Under the pieces are notes generated by a model. That model saw only the letters and a list, made by a program, of their open reading frames with translations. It made no database searches and was not told the origin of the DNA. The translations under genes and the position numbers were made by a program. 64,000 nucleotides of DNA from Diadema setosum (taxonomy: Eukaryota; Echinodermata; Echinoidea; Diadematoida; Diadematidae): NCBI GenBank assembly GCA_033980235.1, contig CM067080.1:1717501-1781500 (forward strand), given 5' to 3'. The number at the start of each line of letters is the position of its first letter. Positions within the stretch are counted from its first letter, which is position 1. Below, in pieces: positions 12,089 to 23,424 of the stretch.

Positions 12089-14887
12089 ATGGCTGAAAAG
12101 CATGTGGGTCTTCTGAAGAAAGCATGTAGAGTTTGCGGCAAAGCCAACCTCAAGCAAAGTCTCAACCTACCAGCCTACAAAGATCTTCTGGAAGAGACTG
12201 TCGGTATATGCATAGACGACGATGTAGATGGTATTCACGGGAAGAAAGTGTGTAACAAATGCCGCCACAATTTACTGAAAAGAAAGAAAGACCCTAGCCA
12301 TCCAGTCGAACTGTTCACATTTGAACCGCATGACATAGACTGCCAGTTGTGTTTCAAGAGTAAAGGTAGACCTAAGAAGAGTACCGGTAAGCCTACTGTA
12401 GATGACACTTGCAGTTCTGGATTAGAAAGACTTACGAGTGACATCCCTTCACGTACAGCCCATGTCGTCAGAGATCTAACTGCGGAATTTTCGGAACTGA
12501 CTCAACCTTCTGGTGTTGATTCATCTTCTGCTTCTACAAGCACAGCACCACCAGAAGTTGCAGAGCGAGCTGTCCCAGGTGGAAAATACCCACCGCAGAG
12601 ATTCATACATAATCATTTGGCAGATATTTTAGCGTGCGTAATATGTAATCGTGTTACAGAAAACCCACTGACTGGACATTGCGAACATATCTATTGCACA
12701 GATTGTTACCACCAGTGGTTTTCAACTAGTAGTGTCTGCCACAAATGTAAGTCTATTGTCGTAGAAGGTGAATTTTCAGGAAAGTCAGGGTTAGTCAATG
12801 ATATTATTTCTTCTTTGAAAGTGCAGTGTAGGTATAACGTGAATGGTTGTTCTTATACATGTGAGTTGGCCTATTTGAAACAGCACGAAGTAACTTGTAG
12901 CAAGAAGTTAGAACCTCCTGTCAAAAAAACCTGTCGCAAAAGTGCGTCTCGCACAGGTTGGAAGTCAAAATCACGTCTAACTGACGCAAGGAGAGACTAT
13001 GTAAAAAGTAAGCGGTTAGCCCCTGTTCTATCGCAGATTGACTCTTTTTGTAGTAGAAGAGTAGAGGACAAAACTGACGTTCTTTTTTTTATTTTGATTG
13101 ATCATCTTAGGTGTACAAAAGATAGTAGGTGGAAACAAGTAGATAACGTTTGGCATAATAAGCTTGGGTCACTTACACCAGAGGAGTGCCTCGCACTCAG
13201 AGTTTCATCTTTGCAGAGTAAACAGCAGTACCGCAAACATTATACATTCTTGAAACAGAAAACTGGAGAAGAGGTGCTGAAGCCAGTGGGGATTCTTGAT
13301 GGCGTAGAAAAAACTTTCATGCCTGGCTCTGCCAGGTATGAAATAGGGGGACAAACACCCACTGACACAGTTTCTTTTTATCACACTCCAATAAAGCCAG
13401 TGCCAGGTTCCATAGTTGTCGGAGAGAGCTCATATGAGCCAATAAATGTTCGAGAACTCTATCACAGACAGTACCCAGAGAGAAAACGTGCTGAATGTAC
13501 AGCAGTTAGGTGGCCTTATCCAAGTGCTGTAGCAAAAACCCTAGAGGAGTTAGATCCTCAAATCCAGGAAGGCCTAAAGAAAGGGGGGATCGATCCACGC
13601 GATGAAAATGTAGAATTCACAGTTCTGATTAAAGATGGTTCAGATGGGATGGGAGATGTGTCGGTTTACAAGGAAAAAAGCGACATATTTCTTCCTGACA
13701 AAGCATTTCGTTCTAGTTTTGCCATTTTGCGCATTGAGGCTATCCGCCAAGTAGGAGGCAACATTGTTGTTTTCGAAGAAGAAAAGCCCAATTCAGTTAG
13801 ATGCAATAGACCTTTGCTGGAAGGGATTGGTGATGAAAATAATATCTTAACAGCAAGTTTGTTGCAGATTCCTATCGAGGACGAGAGAGAATTTCTCAAG
13901 GGGAAAGTTCTGAAAGTGTGGTGTTTTGGTGTATGGAGACGGTTCTACTGTAAGTTTTTCAATTCTATGATAGACGAAAAACTAGATAGAGCTGAAGGCG
14001 GGCTTGCTGGCAGTGGATCCAGGTACTTGTGCACTTTGTGCACTGCTACTCGGGAGAGTAGCAAGTCTGAACTAGGTTCTTTTACAATTAATAGAACCTA
14101 TCACATGACTTCAGCGATCGCTGATTATATTCGTGTCAATCCGGATAAGCTTTCAAAAGCTGAGCTGGATGGGCTGTCACTCGGTGTGAAACAGCGTCCA
14201 TTGTTAAAGTCAGACGCTGAGGCAAAGCTTCTGGATGCCACACACGCTGACATAAATCTCGGCATTTTCTTTAAGAAAATTATTGTCAGAGAAATTGCAG
14301 CAGTTCAAAAGTGGGAGTTGACCGAGGATATCAAAGGTCTAGTTGAGCATGCCGAGCACAAATTTGATGCTCACATCAGGAAGCATGTGGGATCAGCTCC
14401 CCAGCTTATGATGCCAGGAAACTACGCAAGACAGTTGTTTGCTGAGAAAAATGCCAATGTCATCCTTGCACTTATTCCTAGTGAGGAAAGACGGGAGCAT
14501 TTGGCAGTCATTATGGAGAAATTTCGTTTGCTCCGTTCCGTGTACCGTGCGCATTCGCCACGTGTCACACATGCCCGGGAACTGCGCCAGTACAAGGTTG
14601 TCGCGGTGCAAATGGGCAGGGAGTTGATCTCTCATTTCGACTATGTACCATGGCCCAATTACCTACATAAGGTCATAGAGCACCCTCAGGAAATCATCGA
14701 GAACGAGGATGGACCTGGGTCAGTTGGAGCCATTAGTGGAGAGGGCAACGAAGCCAGCAACAAGCTCTTCCGTCACATGAGGAAGAATCTGTCACGGAAG
14801 GGTAAGGTACTTCATGGGCTTCGAGATGTGTTGTGGCTGCATTGGCTGTATAGTAGCCCCAAACTCATACGCTTATCAAAGGTTTGA
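12089..14887 (+). CDS. RAG1L: RAG1-like recombinase/transposase (RAG1L), 932 codons
   Basis: Homologue of vertebrate RAG1, the endonuclease subunit that cuts DNA by nick-and-hairpin chemistry. N-terminal Cys pairs lie at C13/C16, C55/C58 and C85/C88. A C3HC4 RING follows at about 183-220 (CVIC, HCEHIYCTDC, CHKC), then a C2HC finger (C247, C254, H266, C270). The catalytic core spans about 320-925. By comparison with RAG1, the acidic triad is D519 (SDGMGD), D629 (MIDEKL) and E888 (GEGNE). Zinc ligands are C648/C651 (CTLC) and H860/H865 (NYLHKVIEH), and the C-terminal WLHWLYSS matches the family end. Spacing of the triad (110 and 259 residues) fits vertebrate RAG1 (108 and 254). The frame is intact in one exon and slightly shorter than the ~1040-residue vertebrate protein. 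An in-frame stop at 12068 and the acceptor at 12071-12076 favour the ATG at 12089, though an upstream coding exon is possible. RAG2L lies convergently 8 kb downstream. Confidence 0.96.
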   Translation: MAEKHVGLLKKACRVCGKANLKQSLNLPAYKDLLEETVGICIDDDVDGIHGKKVCNKCRHNLLKRKKDPSHPVELFTFEPHDIDCQLCFKSKGRPKKSTGKPTVDDTCSSGLERLTSDIPSRTAHVVRDLTAEFSELTQPSGVDSSSASTSTAPPEVAERAVPGGKYPPQRFIHNHLADILACVICNRVTENPLTGHCEHIYCTDCYHQWFSTSSVCHKCKSIVVEGEFSGKSGLVNDIISSLKVQCRYNVNGCSYTCELAYLKQHEVTCSKKLEPPVKKTCRKSASRTGWKSKSRLTDARRDYVKSKRLAPVLSQIDSFCSRRVEDKTDVLFFILIDHLRCTKDSRWKQVDNVWHNKLGSLTPEECLALRVSSLQSKQQYRKHYTFLKQKTGEEVLKPVGILDGVEKTFMPGSARYEIGGQTPTDTVSFYHTPIKPVPGSIVVGESSYEPINVRELYHRQYPERKRAECTAVRWPYPSAVAKTLEELDPQIQEGLKKGGIDPRDENVEFTVLIKDGSDGMGDVSVYKEKSDIFLPDKAFRSSFAILRIEAIRQVGGNIVVFEEEKPNSVRCNRPLLEGIGDENNILTASLLQIPIEDEREFLKGKVLKVWCFGVWRRFYCKFFNSMIDEKLDRAEGGLAGSGSRYLCTLCTATRESSKSELGSFTINRTYHMTSAIADYIRVNPDKLSKAELDGLSLGVKQRPLLKSDAEAKLLDATHADINLGIFFKKIIVREIAAVQKWELTEDIKGLVEHAEHKFDAHIRKHVGSAPQLMMPGNYARQLFAEKNANVILALIPSEERREHLAVIMEKFRLLRSVYRAHSPRVTHARELRQYKVVAVQMGRELISHFDYVPWPNYLHKVIEHPQEIIENEDGPGSVGAISGEGNEASNKLFRHMRKNLSRKGKVLHGLRDVLWLHWLYSSPKLIRLSKV

Positions 14888-15200
14888 GTACAGTGTTCTG
14901 TTTCTCATATTCTGTTTCACCAGAATTGACATTGGTACATTGTATGTATCTGCATTTGCAAGTTGTGCATACAGTACATACATTTTGAGTTTGAATTGTT
15001 CCAATATTTACAGACCTGTATGCTTCTTTTCCTTGGAAGGTGCTTTTGATGCATGTCACATGTTTGATTTACATTTTGATTATCATTATGGCACTTTGCC
15101 TGATGACAAGACTTGCCTGACATCTCTGCCTATCTGCTTCTGGTCGACTGATTTTGCCTGCTTTGACATTGTTTTTATGTGCTGATCCTGATTTTGCCAG
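14811..15200 (+). repeat. RAG1L 3' end, first copy of a ~390-bp direct repeat
   Basis: This segment holds the last ~25 codons of RAG1L plus its 3' flank (TTCATGGGCTTCGAGATGTG, then 'gacattggtacattgtat', then 'tttgcctgctttgacattg'). It recurs almost unchanged at offset 390. Confidence 0.85.
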
Positions 15201-15600
15201 TTCATGTGCTTCGAGATGTGTTGTGGCTGCATTGGCTGTATAGTAGCCCCAAACTCATACGCTTATCAAAGGTTTGAGTACAGTGCTCTGTTTCTCATAT
15301 TCTGTTTTACCAGAATTGACATTGGTACATTGTATACATGTATCTGCATGTGCAAGTCGTGCATACAGTACATACATTTATTTTGAGTTTGAATTGTTCC
15401 AATATTTACAGACCTGTATGCTTCTTTTCCTTAGAAGGTGCTTTTGATGTATGTCACATGTTTACATTTTGATTATCATTATGGCACTTTGCCTGATGAC
15501 AAGACTTGCCTGACATGTCTGCCTATCTGCTTCTCGTCGACTGATTTTGCCTGCATTGACATTGTTTTTATGTGCCAATACATGTACCGAATTACATGTA
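15201..15600 (+). pseudogene. Duplicated RAG1L C-terminal fragment and 3' flank
   Basis: The segment begins TTCATGTGCTTCGAGATGTG, and the following ~65 bases repeat the RAG1L terminal codons (DVLWLHWLYSSPKLIRLSKV and stop) with very few changes. The copied 3' flank follows, with small insertions. It carries no start, core or catalytic residue, so it is a non-coding duplicate. It is the first unit of a longer decaying series of related repeats that extends towards RAG2L. Confidence 0.85.
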
Positions 15601-16609
15601 CATGTACATTGTATACTTGTCTGCATTATCATTTTGAATTGAACTTGTCTTGCAAGATTTTGCATGACTCAAGACCAAGAGTAAGAAGATATTTTCTCTT
15701 CTGTACTATCAGAGGTACACGTAAATTTTGTAAGCCCCATTTTTGATGATCATACTATTTTGATTATCGATATGACCATTTTGTATCCCTTCAGGACAAG
15801 ACTTCCTATGGCATCTTGACCTATCTGCCGGTCATCAATTGATATCGCCTGCATTGACATTACACGTGTGCCGGTAGTACTGAAGTACAGTACTGGTCAA
15901 CTTGTACATATATGTACACGTCATTTCACACTGCATATCTCAAAAGTCATCAGTATTCAAGCATATGTAAAGGGGATCATTACTCACTGTACTGCCTATA
16001 AAAGTGCTAGTGATGTGAGCTCTATGTTCAACGATGTACAAGATGTATGGTACATGTTTTCAAATGACCATTTTATGTCACCAAATGACAAGCCTTCCTG
16101 GCATCCCAGCCATCTTGTGGACAGATTTTGCCTGCTTTGACATTGTTTGTACTGGATGTATTGTACAGCACAGTTGTACGGAATAGAAAGTGTACATAAC
16201 AAGTACTTATGTTGTATACACAGTACGTGCATGCATACAATGTACAATTTCCTGAGAATTGTTCTGCGGATCAAGATTAAGAGAAAGATGATACATTTAT
16301 TCACTCACCTGTACTTTCAAAGTTGTGCAAGGTGTGCAAAATTTGAGTGATACATTTGAGTACGGATTGATGTGAAGTCATGTCGTTTTGTGATCTGGAA
16401 CTTTGCCACTGCCTGCCACTGCCTGCCTCAGCCCGCCTCAGCCTACGTATCTGCCTCTCGATCATCATTTGACTTTTCCTGTGTTGACATATTCATATGT
16501 CAGCCCATGTACAGTGAAGTTTGGTTCACTTGTACGCGTTGTACACATGTACAATGTACGACATGTGTATTATCATTTTGAGCCGAAATTGTTCTACAAG
16601 CTTTTCCTG
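15601..16609. repeat. Diverged repeats derived from the RAG1L 3' flank
   Basis: Degenerate versions of the 3'-flank words (TTTTGCCTGC..TGACATTG, GCAAGATTTTGCATGACTCA, 'catgtacatgtac') recur here near 15655, 15850 and 16130. No coding signal. Confidence 0.6.
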
Positions 16610-18010
16610 TTTGTTTGACTGCCATGATTAGAGTAAACGGATGTTTACTCTTTTTTCTTTTCTTTTTTTGGCTATCAAAAGTGCATAAGTATGTTTCCTC
16701 ATGCATGATTATGTACAGTGTATAAGGGTGATAGTTGTTGACTTATCGATATGAGATTTGATATTGCTTCGCGATAAGACTGCTGCCCCCATAAAAGGAG
16801 GCATACTGTATCCGTCTCTCATCGATTGACTTTGCCTGCTTTGCCATTCTCTGTATTTTTATGTGTCAATATGTGTACCTATAGGTACAAGTTGACTTCC
16901 ACATGTGCATTTGTTATACATGTAGGCCTACATTTTGACTTTAATTGCCTGCTTTGCCATTCTCTTTACTTTTATGTGTCAATATGTGTACCTATTTAAG
17001 GTACAAGTTGAGTTCTGCATGTGCATTCGTTGTACATGTATTATGTATTTTCAGTTGGAGTTGTTTTGCAAGTTTTTTGCACTGCCATGATCAAGAGTAA
17101 ACAGAAGTTTACTCTCTTTTTTTGCTATCAAAAATGCTTGTACATGTACATTCCTCATGCATGATCATGTACAGTATATTTTGATATTTATCGATGAGAT
17201 TTGATATTGCTTTGTGATAATACTTTGCCTGCTTTGCCATATTTCTATGCGTCGATACCTGTTCTTTGAATACTTAAGGTACAAGTTGACTTCTGCATGT
17301 GCATTCGTTGTACATGTATTATGTATTTTCAGTTGGAGTTGTTTTGCAAGTTTTTTGCACTGCCATGATCAAGAGTAAACAGAAGTTTACTCTCTTTTTT
17401 TGCTATCAAAAATGCTTGTACATGTACATTCCTCATGCATGATCATGTACAGTATATTTTGATATTTATCGATGAGATTTGATATTGCTTTGCGATAATA
17501 CTTTGCCTGCTTTGCCATATTTCTATGCGTCGATACCTGTTCTTTGAATACTTAAGGTACAAGTTGACTTCTGCATGTGCATTCGTTGTACATGTGTTAT
17601 GTATTTTCAGTTGGAGTTGTTTTGCAAGTTTTTTGCACTGCCATGATCAAGAGTAAACAGAAGTTTACTCTCTTTTTTTGCTATCAAAAATGCTTGTACA
17701 TGTACATTCCTCATGCATGATCATGTACAGTATATTTTGATATTTATCGATGAGATTTGATATTGCTTTGCGATAATACTTTGCCTGCTTTGCCATTCTA
17801 TGCGTCAATACCTGTACTTTGAATACTTAAGGTACAAGTTGACTTCTGCATGTGCATTTGTTGTACATGTATTATGTATTTTCAGTTGGAGTTGTTTTGC
17901 AAGTTTTTTGCACTGCCATGATCAAGAGTAAACGGATGTTTACTCTCTTTTTTGCTATAAAAAATGCTTGTACAAATTGTACATATTCCTGTGTACGATA
18001 ATGTACATTT
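16610..18010 (+). repeat. ~278-bp tandem array with internal hairpin
   Basis: The words GAGTAAACAGAAGTTTACTC and 'ttgcctgctttgccat' recur. Successive 'acagaagttt' positions are 17101, 17379 and 17657, a constant step of 278, with flanking units at about 16636 and 17932 slightly diverged. Each unit holds a GAGTAAAC..GTTTACTC inverted repeat followed by a run of 6-7 T, a ttgatatttatcgatgagat segment and several TACATGTAC palindromes. Central units are almost identical, indicating recent homogenisation. Confidence 0.9.
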
Positions 18011-18048
18011 TGAGTATATCAATGTGAGATTTTATATCGCTTTGTGAT

Positions 18049-18085
18049 ACCAAGGAGGTACTAGCCTGTGTAGTACCTCCTTGGT
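18049..18085. repeat. Hairpin, 14-base perfect arms, 9-base loop
   Basis: ACCAAGGAGGTACT at 18049-18062 pairs with AGTACCTCCTTGGT at 18072-18085. It lies at the end of the tandem array. A related CCAAGGAG palindrome occurs at 35564. Confidence 0.85.
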
Positions 18086-21000
18086 GATACTAAGACTTTG
18101 TCACCTGCATTTAAGCATGTCTGCCTCTCATTCATTGATTTTGCCTGCATAGACATTGTTGTCACAATGTTGTAAATACAGTTCAGCAGAAATTGCTCTG
18201 CAGCACTTGTGTGCACATCAGCAAGAGTAAACTGAGTCTGCTCTTGAGGATCATCGTTGTTGTTTGCTTGCTTAGTGAACAAAGAGACATTTTTCTTTTC
18301 AAGGAGTATTTTAGACAGAAGTGTACCTTTCCAGCATTGGTCATTGATATTTTGTAGATATTGACATCTCAAGCATCTCTGTGGCTGCGACCTTGTTTCT
18401 TTAAAAACACAATCGTTGCCTACATTATCATGATCATGCACCAGCAAGATGACACTGGTTGGTGCCAAAGTGCATGAATACTACTATACATCGTACATGT
18501 TCATAATGATTCTTGATAATGCTTGACAGTTAAGCGGCCATTTTTGTCTGGTTTTGCAATTGATGTTATACATCACATTAGGCATTGCTCCTTTACAAGG
18601 CTGTGCATACATGAACTGTACATTTTGTTCATGGCACATAGCTATTAATATTTTTTTGCTTTTTACGTTCTTGTCCATCCCATCTGAACCATCATTCGAT
18701 CATATCATGAAGGAGCTACGAGTACAATTGTACAGCGTTTATTTTCACGTACCAACCACTGTACAAGTGTATTTGTAAGCTCTGCCTTCTCTTCTTATTT
18801 TATCTTGTCAGTATGTATTTGTCATTTTCAAATGTACAGTATACTGTAAACTACAATGTACTGTACTCTTTTACAAAGGCTCCGTTTTCTCTCTGGGTAA
18901 TTTAATTACATTGCTATACAATGTAGATCTGTATTTTCCTTCTTTGAACTTGCAATAGCTGGGCAATTCTGCGGTTACTACCATTTCATTGAAAGAAATG
19001 TAGATATTTATTTTTACTGCTAAATCACCATTTATTCATTTCAAGTAAAAATCATTTTAAAAGCATGTTCTTCCTTCCCAGGTTTCATAGAAAAGAATGA
19101 GTACAATCCAATAACTATTACAATTGCTATGGCAACTAAAAGGGCTGGTATGTTGCGAAAAAAGGACATGACAAAAAAAAAATAATGTCTTAACAAAAAG
19201 TGTGCAAAATTTCAAGTAACTTCAAACAAAGTGTTGCATTAATTTCAATGATCAGGACAAATGGTCATGCAAATGTTTTTAGCAGTTCGACCAATAATTT
19301 ATTAGCTAGACCCCAAAATGCATGGTTGGTAACGTTACGGTTAGAAACGTTACAGTTGTCCAGAGTAATTCTGCAGGTCATTTCACCCTTTTGTAATTGA
19401 CAAAATGTCACATGACTTATGGAGTATTTAAATGTATTCCCATTTTTACCTTTTAGCAAAAAATTGAAGAAATTTTTTCAAAGCAGCCACTGTAATTTGT
19501 ATAAATGAATTTCATCATCCCCAGTCCCACATGTACATTTTAAATGATGGTTTTATATCTCTCAAGATCAATAAATACTAAGAATAAAATCTAGTGAATT
19601 TGAAAGACCTTAGTGATTGGTGAACATCCATGGCATTACTTAATACCTAAATTATAGAGCTAGAGGCCCATTTCTTTCATCCATGTCATGTCCACCCAAT
19701 TACCAACTGCGGGATTGCCCAGCTACATATTGCATCCTCATACAGTGTACATGCACATGTATAGTTGTATGATCAGAGTAACCGGTACTGGCATATTCAT
19801 GATTTTATTATGTACAGTGTTGTACAATGAATTTGTATACATAATGAAGGTACACTGTACATGTTGTGTATTCCCAGTTTTGCACACAAATGCATGAATA
19901 ACATGTACAGTCAGTGTAAATGTAGCTTTGCATGGTGTAAGTGATTGGTTATTTGCTGTGTCACGAGGTACAACATGTAATGTACCGGTATGTTGTATTG
20001 TACTCTGCAAATTACTTGTAATATGAATGGGTACTGCACATGAACTGTGAAGTGTATGTCAGGATGGTGTTAGTCTTTTACATTGTACCTCCCTGATACA
20101 ATTTTGTAGGAGTACAGTCTGTACAATGTGTAGTACAACAGTTTGTATACATGTCACATGTACATGTATCAGCAATCCTTTTCAGTGCAGAGAGGATACA
20201 GTAGCACAGATTCACTCTTACTACATGTACTATGTTCAGTTACATGTTCATTGTTGTAAAGTTTACACGGTATATCGAACTGTACGTACACTGTACAATG
20301 TACTGGCCATATGATGCACTTTGTAAATAATTTTTTTCCCCTATTGTTTACTTGAGTTGATTTTGTTCTGCAAGATTTTGGATTAATTAGACCAAGAGTG
20401 AACTGATGTTTTACTCATACTGCCAAAGGTACACACTGTATTACCGAGTTCCTTGTTTGGTACAATTTGCTCACATTTTGAATATAACCACTTTATGACA
20501 CAACTTTATCTAGCACCTATATGCTTCTCCAATGGCTCCTCATTGATCAAGTTTGCCCACATTGACTTCATTTTTGTGAATGTACAGAACAGTGTACTGA
20601 CTGAAGTCACATTAAAAATCTATTTTATAAGACATTTCCCTCTGCTTTGACACATTTTATATGATTTTCACTGTTCCTACATGTTTAAGCAAGACTTGAG
20701 ATCAAGAATATACTGTACATGTATTGCATGTACGTGTATACGCTTGCTCTCTCTTGTCGCTGGAGATGCTAACATTTGTACAAAGTCACAGCGTTTACAA
20801 TGTAGTTGTGTATTCTATTAAGAATGTCATTCACAAGTACTTGAATTGCTGTACATGTACATTGTTTAACATGTTTTTGTGGCACAGATAGTGGGCAAAA
20901 ACAGTGTCTACCCCACTGTGTAGAGGATTGCTTTCCAAGAGGAAATGAGACTACATTGTAGAATGAGAAAAATTATTGTTGAATACGGAATTTGAAACCA

Positions 21001-22856
21001 ATAATGTACCTGGAAAGCGAAATTGATATGCAAGTCAGTGTTGGCAGGAAAAAAAAGAAAGAAAAGAAAAGATCTTTGAGGAGGGCAAGTGTCACATTTG
21101 CAAGTTTACAACACCTGTTAGCCTGCATGCAGCTCATTGTACATTTGTGTGTATTTTGCACACTTGACATTACATTGCATTGTGACACACTGTATGTACA
21201 GATACACTAAGTGTTTGTCACTGTCTTCAACCAATGAACAAATTGTGGCAGGGTTTTGCTTTTTTTGAACATTGCCAAATGTGAATTTTGCTTATGTTTT
21301 CTGAAAAAGCTTTCATGTATTTGTACATTTTGGAGTGAAATTTGACAGTTCTGCAGGTATACCAAAACTATGTTTTACCTTTAATGATCGATGTTAATGT
21401 GACAACAGGCTTTTCTGTGCCTGTGACCTTGATGTAATTCTCTCGTTGAAAGTGGCAGACATGTAGCCTATTCTTATGTGATTAAAATTGGAAAAACCAA
21501 ACACTGAATCTTTTGATGCAAACAGTATAGGTTTCAGAAGATACAATCCGCTCACACACTCAAACACAAAGACAAAACAAAGAGTAACATGCATAGATAT
21601 GAACCTGAAAAGAGAATACAGTAGGCAGATTTCTGATTAGATATTGACTGGCTGTATTTTCTGCGTGTGACCTGGAAAAGTTGAAATACAGTTGTACATG
21701 CAGATTATGCTATACAAATGCACAACATGTATGAATATATGTGTATTCATAAATGCATGTTATCTTCTTTTGATGCATCACATGTCCATTAAGAGTACAG
21801 TCCAACCTTAAGTGGCTACTACAGTTGTATTAAGGAAAACCTGCCTATACCTGCAGCATTCATTGTTCCTGTCATCCACTTTATTAGGCAAGAAAATGTA
21901 CATTTTGCTGAAGTTCAGTTAAATTCATGCTTAAAAGATAACCTTGTGATCTTGAACATGAGTACAGCTGTATGAATGGGCATCGCGTCGTGTGTGCCCC
22001 CCCCCCAAAAAAAAAAAACAACAAAACAAAACAAAAAACAACAAAACAAAGCACATTTCTGACATAATTTGAAAACTGGAAATTGATAGAAATATCAAAT
22101 GCCAGTAGAACTTTAAATTGTATACATGTATGGGAGATCATCCTAAATTTTGGAATTCAGCAAACCCAGGCATGTGCTTATCAAACATTATTCTGTTTAG
22201 TTACATGTACAGCTGTACACAATCTGTACACAATGGGTAACTGTTACAGCAGGCAGGGCGTACTGCACTTAACATATACGATGTACAGTGTTTGCACTTC
22301 ACAGATTATCTGTACCTGAATTGTATTGTGCAGTCTTGTTTTGAAAAAGCTGTGATGTGCTCACAATAGAGACAGTTACATTTTTAAAAAAGTGAGCAAA
22401 ATAGTGTAAGACTTGAAAAAAAAAAATGTTTGTGCTGAGCCAAAGCAGCTTTCTTTTTTTTCCCATACTAAGTAATGACACTTCATACGAACAAGGAATA
22501 CAATGTACCTGTGCTCTAAGGTGTTGTTACTCCGCATGAAATCAAACAAAATTATTTTTATTGTGTACACACTGTACACTGTATACTGGTGTATAATGAT
22601 TTTCAAAGAAAAAAAGCTAACAGAAGGAAACAGTATTGGACTTTCAGAAGATAGTGTAAATACTGGTTTATCAGAGTTGTAAAGTGTCAGTGGTGAAGGG
22701 GTGTCACCATCCATATACAGTACATGTACTAACATTGTAATTGTACATTATGCATAGTACATGTACAACATTGCACCGTTACTTTGTATTGTAAATTGAA
22801 ATGTGTATTACATGTACATGTCATGGCCGGCAGAACGGGGGGGGGGGGGGGGGGGG
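18086..22856. other. RAG1L-RAG2L intergenic remainder
   Basis: No gene recognised. Two more decayed units of the 3'-flank repeat are visible at about 18200-18245 (CAGCAAGAGTAAACTGAG) and 20365-20420 (CCAAGAGTGAACTGATG). The stretch is extremely rich in TGTACA and ACATGTAC words (for example 19740-20310). A poly-G tract of about 22 bases at 22836-22856 directly abuts the duplicated RAG2L end. Confidence 0.55.
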
Positions 22857-23397
22857 TTCATCTCTGAAAGTATCAAGAGTTTAACGCCTTGCTTTGCACA
22901 ATGGACAAATGTACTTCTTTGGAGCTCGTTTTAGTTTCACACAGAACATGTGAAACCACTTTTTACACTTGTCACAGTCAATCCATGATATTCCTTGGTC
23001 ATCACAGTCTTCAATGTTGCATTCAGGCAGTTCACATGATGGCGGTGTAAAATCTCTCCCTGTAAGTAAACAGAATTGCTTAGATGTTCCACCCATCACA
23101 ATGACACAATCTTCCTCCAGAACGTGAGATGTGTGTCCAGCTGTTGCAAAGTCATCACTCACTGTATCTGGTAATTTCTTGCATGTCTTGGCCATGGGAT
23201 CCAACACGTAGACAGCAGAGGAAATGTTAGGTGACTGGTTATAGTCTGTATTCCTTTCATCTTCTTGATGGTAACCACCTATAACTAGTATTTGGTTGTT
23301 TAGAATTGTGCAGCTGTGAAAGGAGATGAAGGTGATGTCCAAGGGAGACATGTCCAAGATGACATTTCGAAGTGAAAATGTCATGACGCCTGAGATG
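22857..23397 (-). pseudogene. Extra 3' copy of the RAG2L terminal exon (kelch 5-6 plus PHD)
   Basis: These 541 bases match 23401-23941 with an offset of 544 and a 3-base spacer (GCG); I see no mismatch. The copy encodes RAG2L residues from about 290 to the C-terminus, including a full PHD finger, in an open frame. It lies downstream of the RAG2L stop codon and has no splice acceptor of its own. Its far end abuts a poly-G tract. It is either a very recent tandem duplication or an assembly artefact. Confidence 0.85.
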
Positions 23398-23424
23398 GCG
23401 TTCATCTCTGAAAGTATCAAGAGT

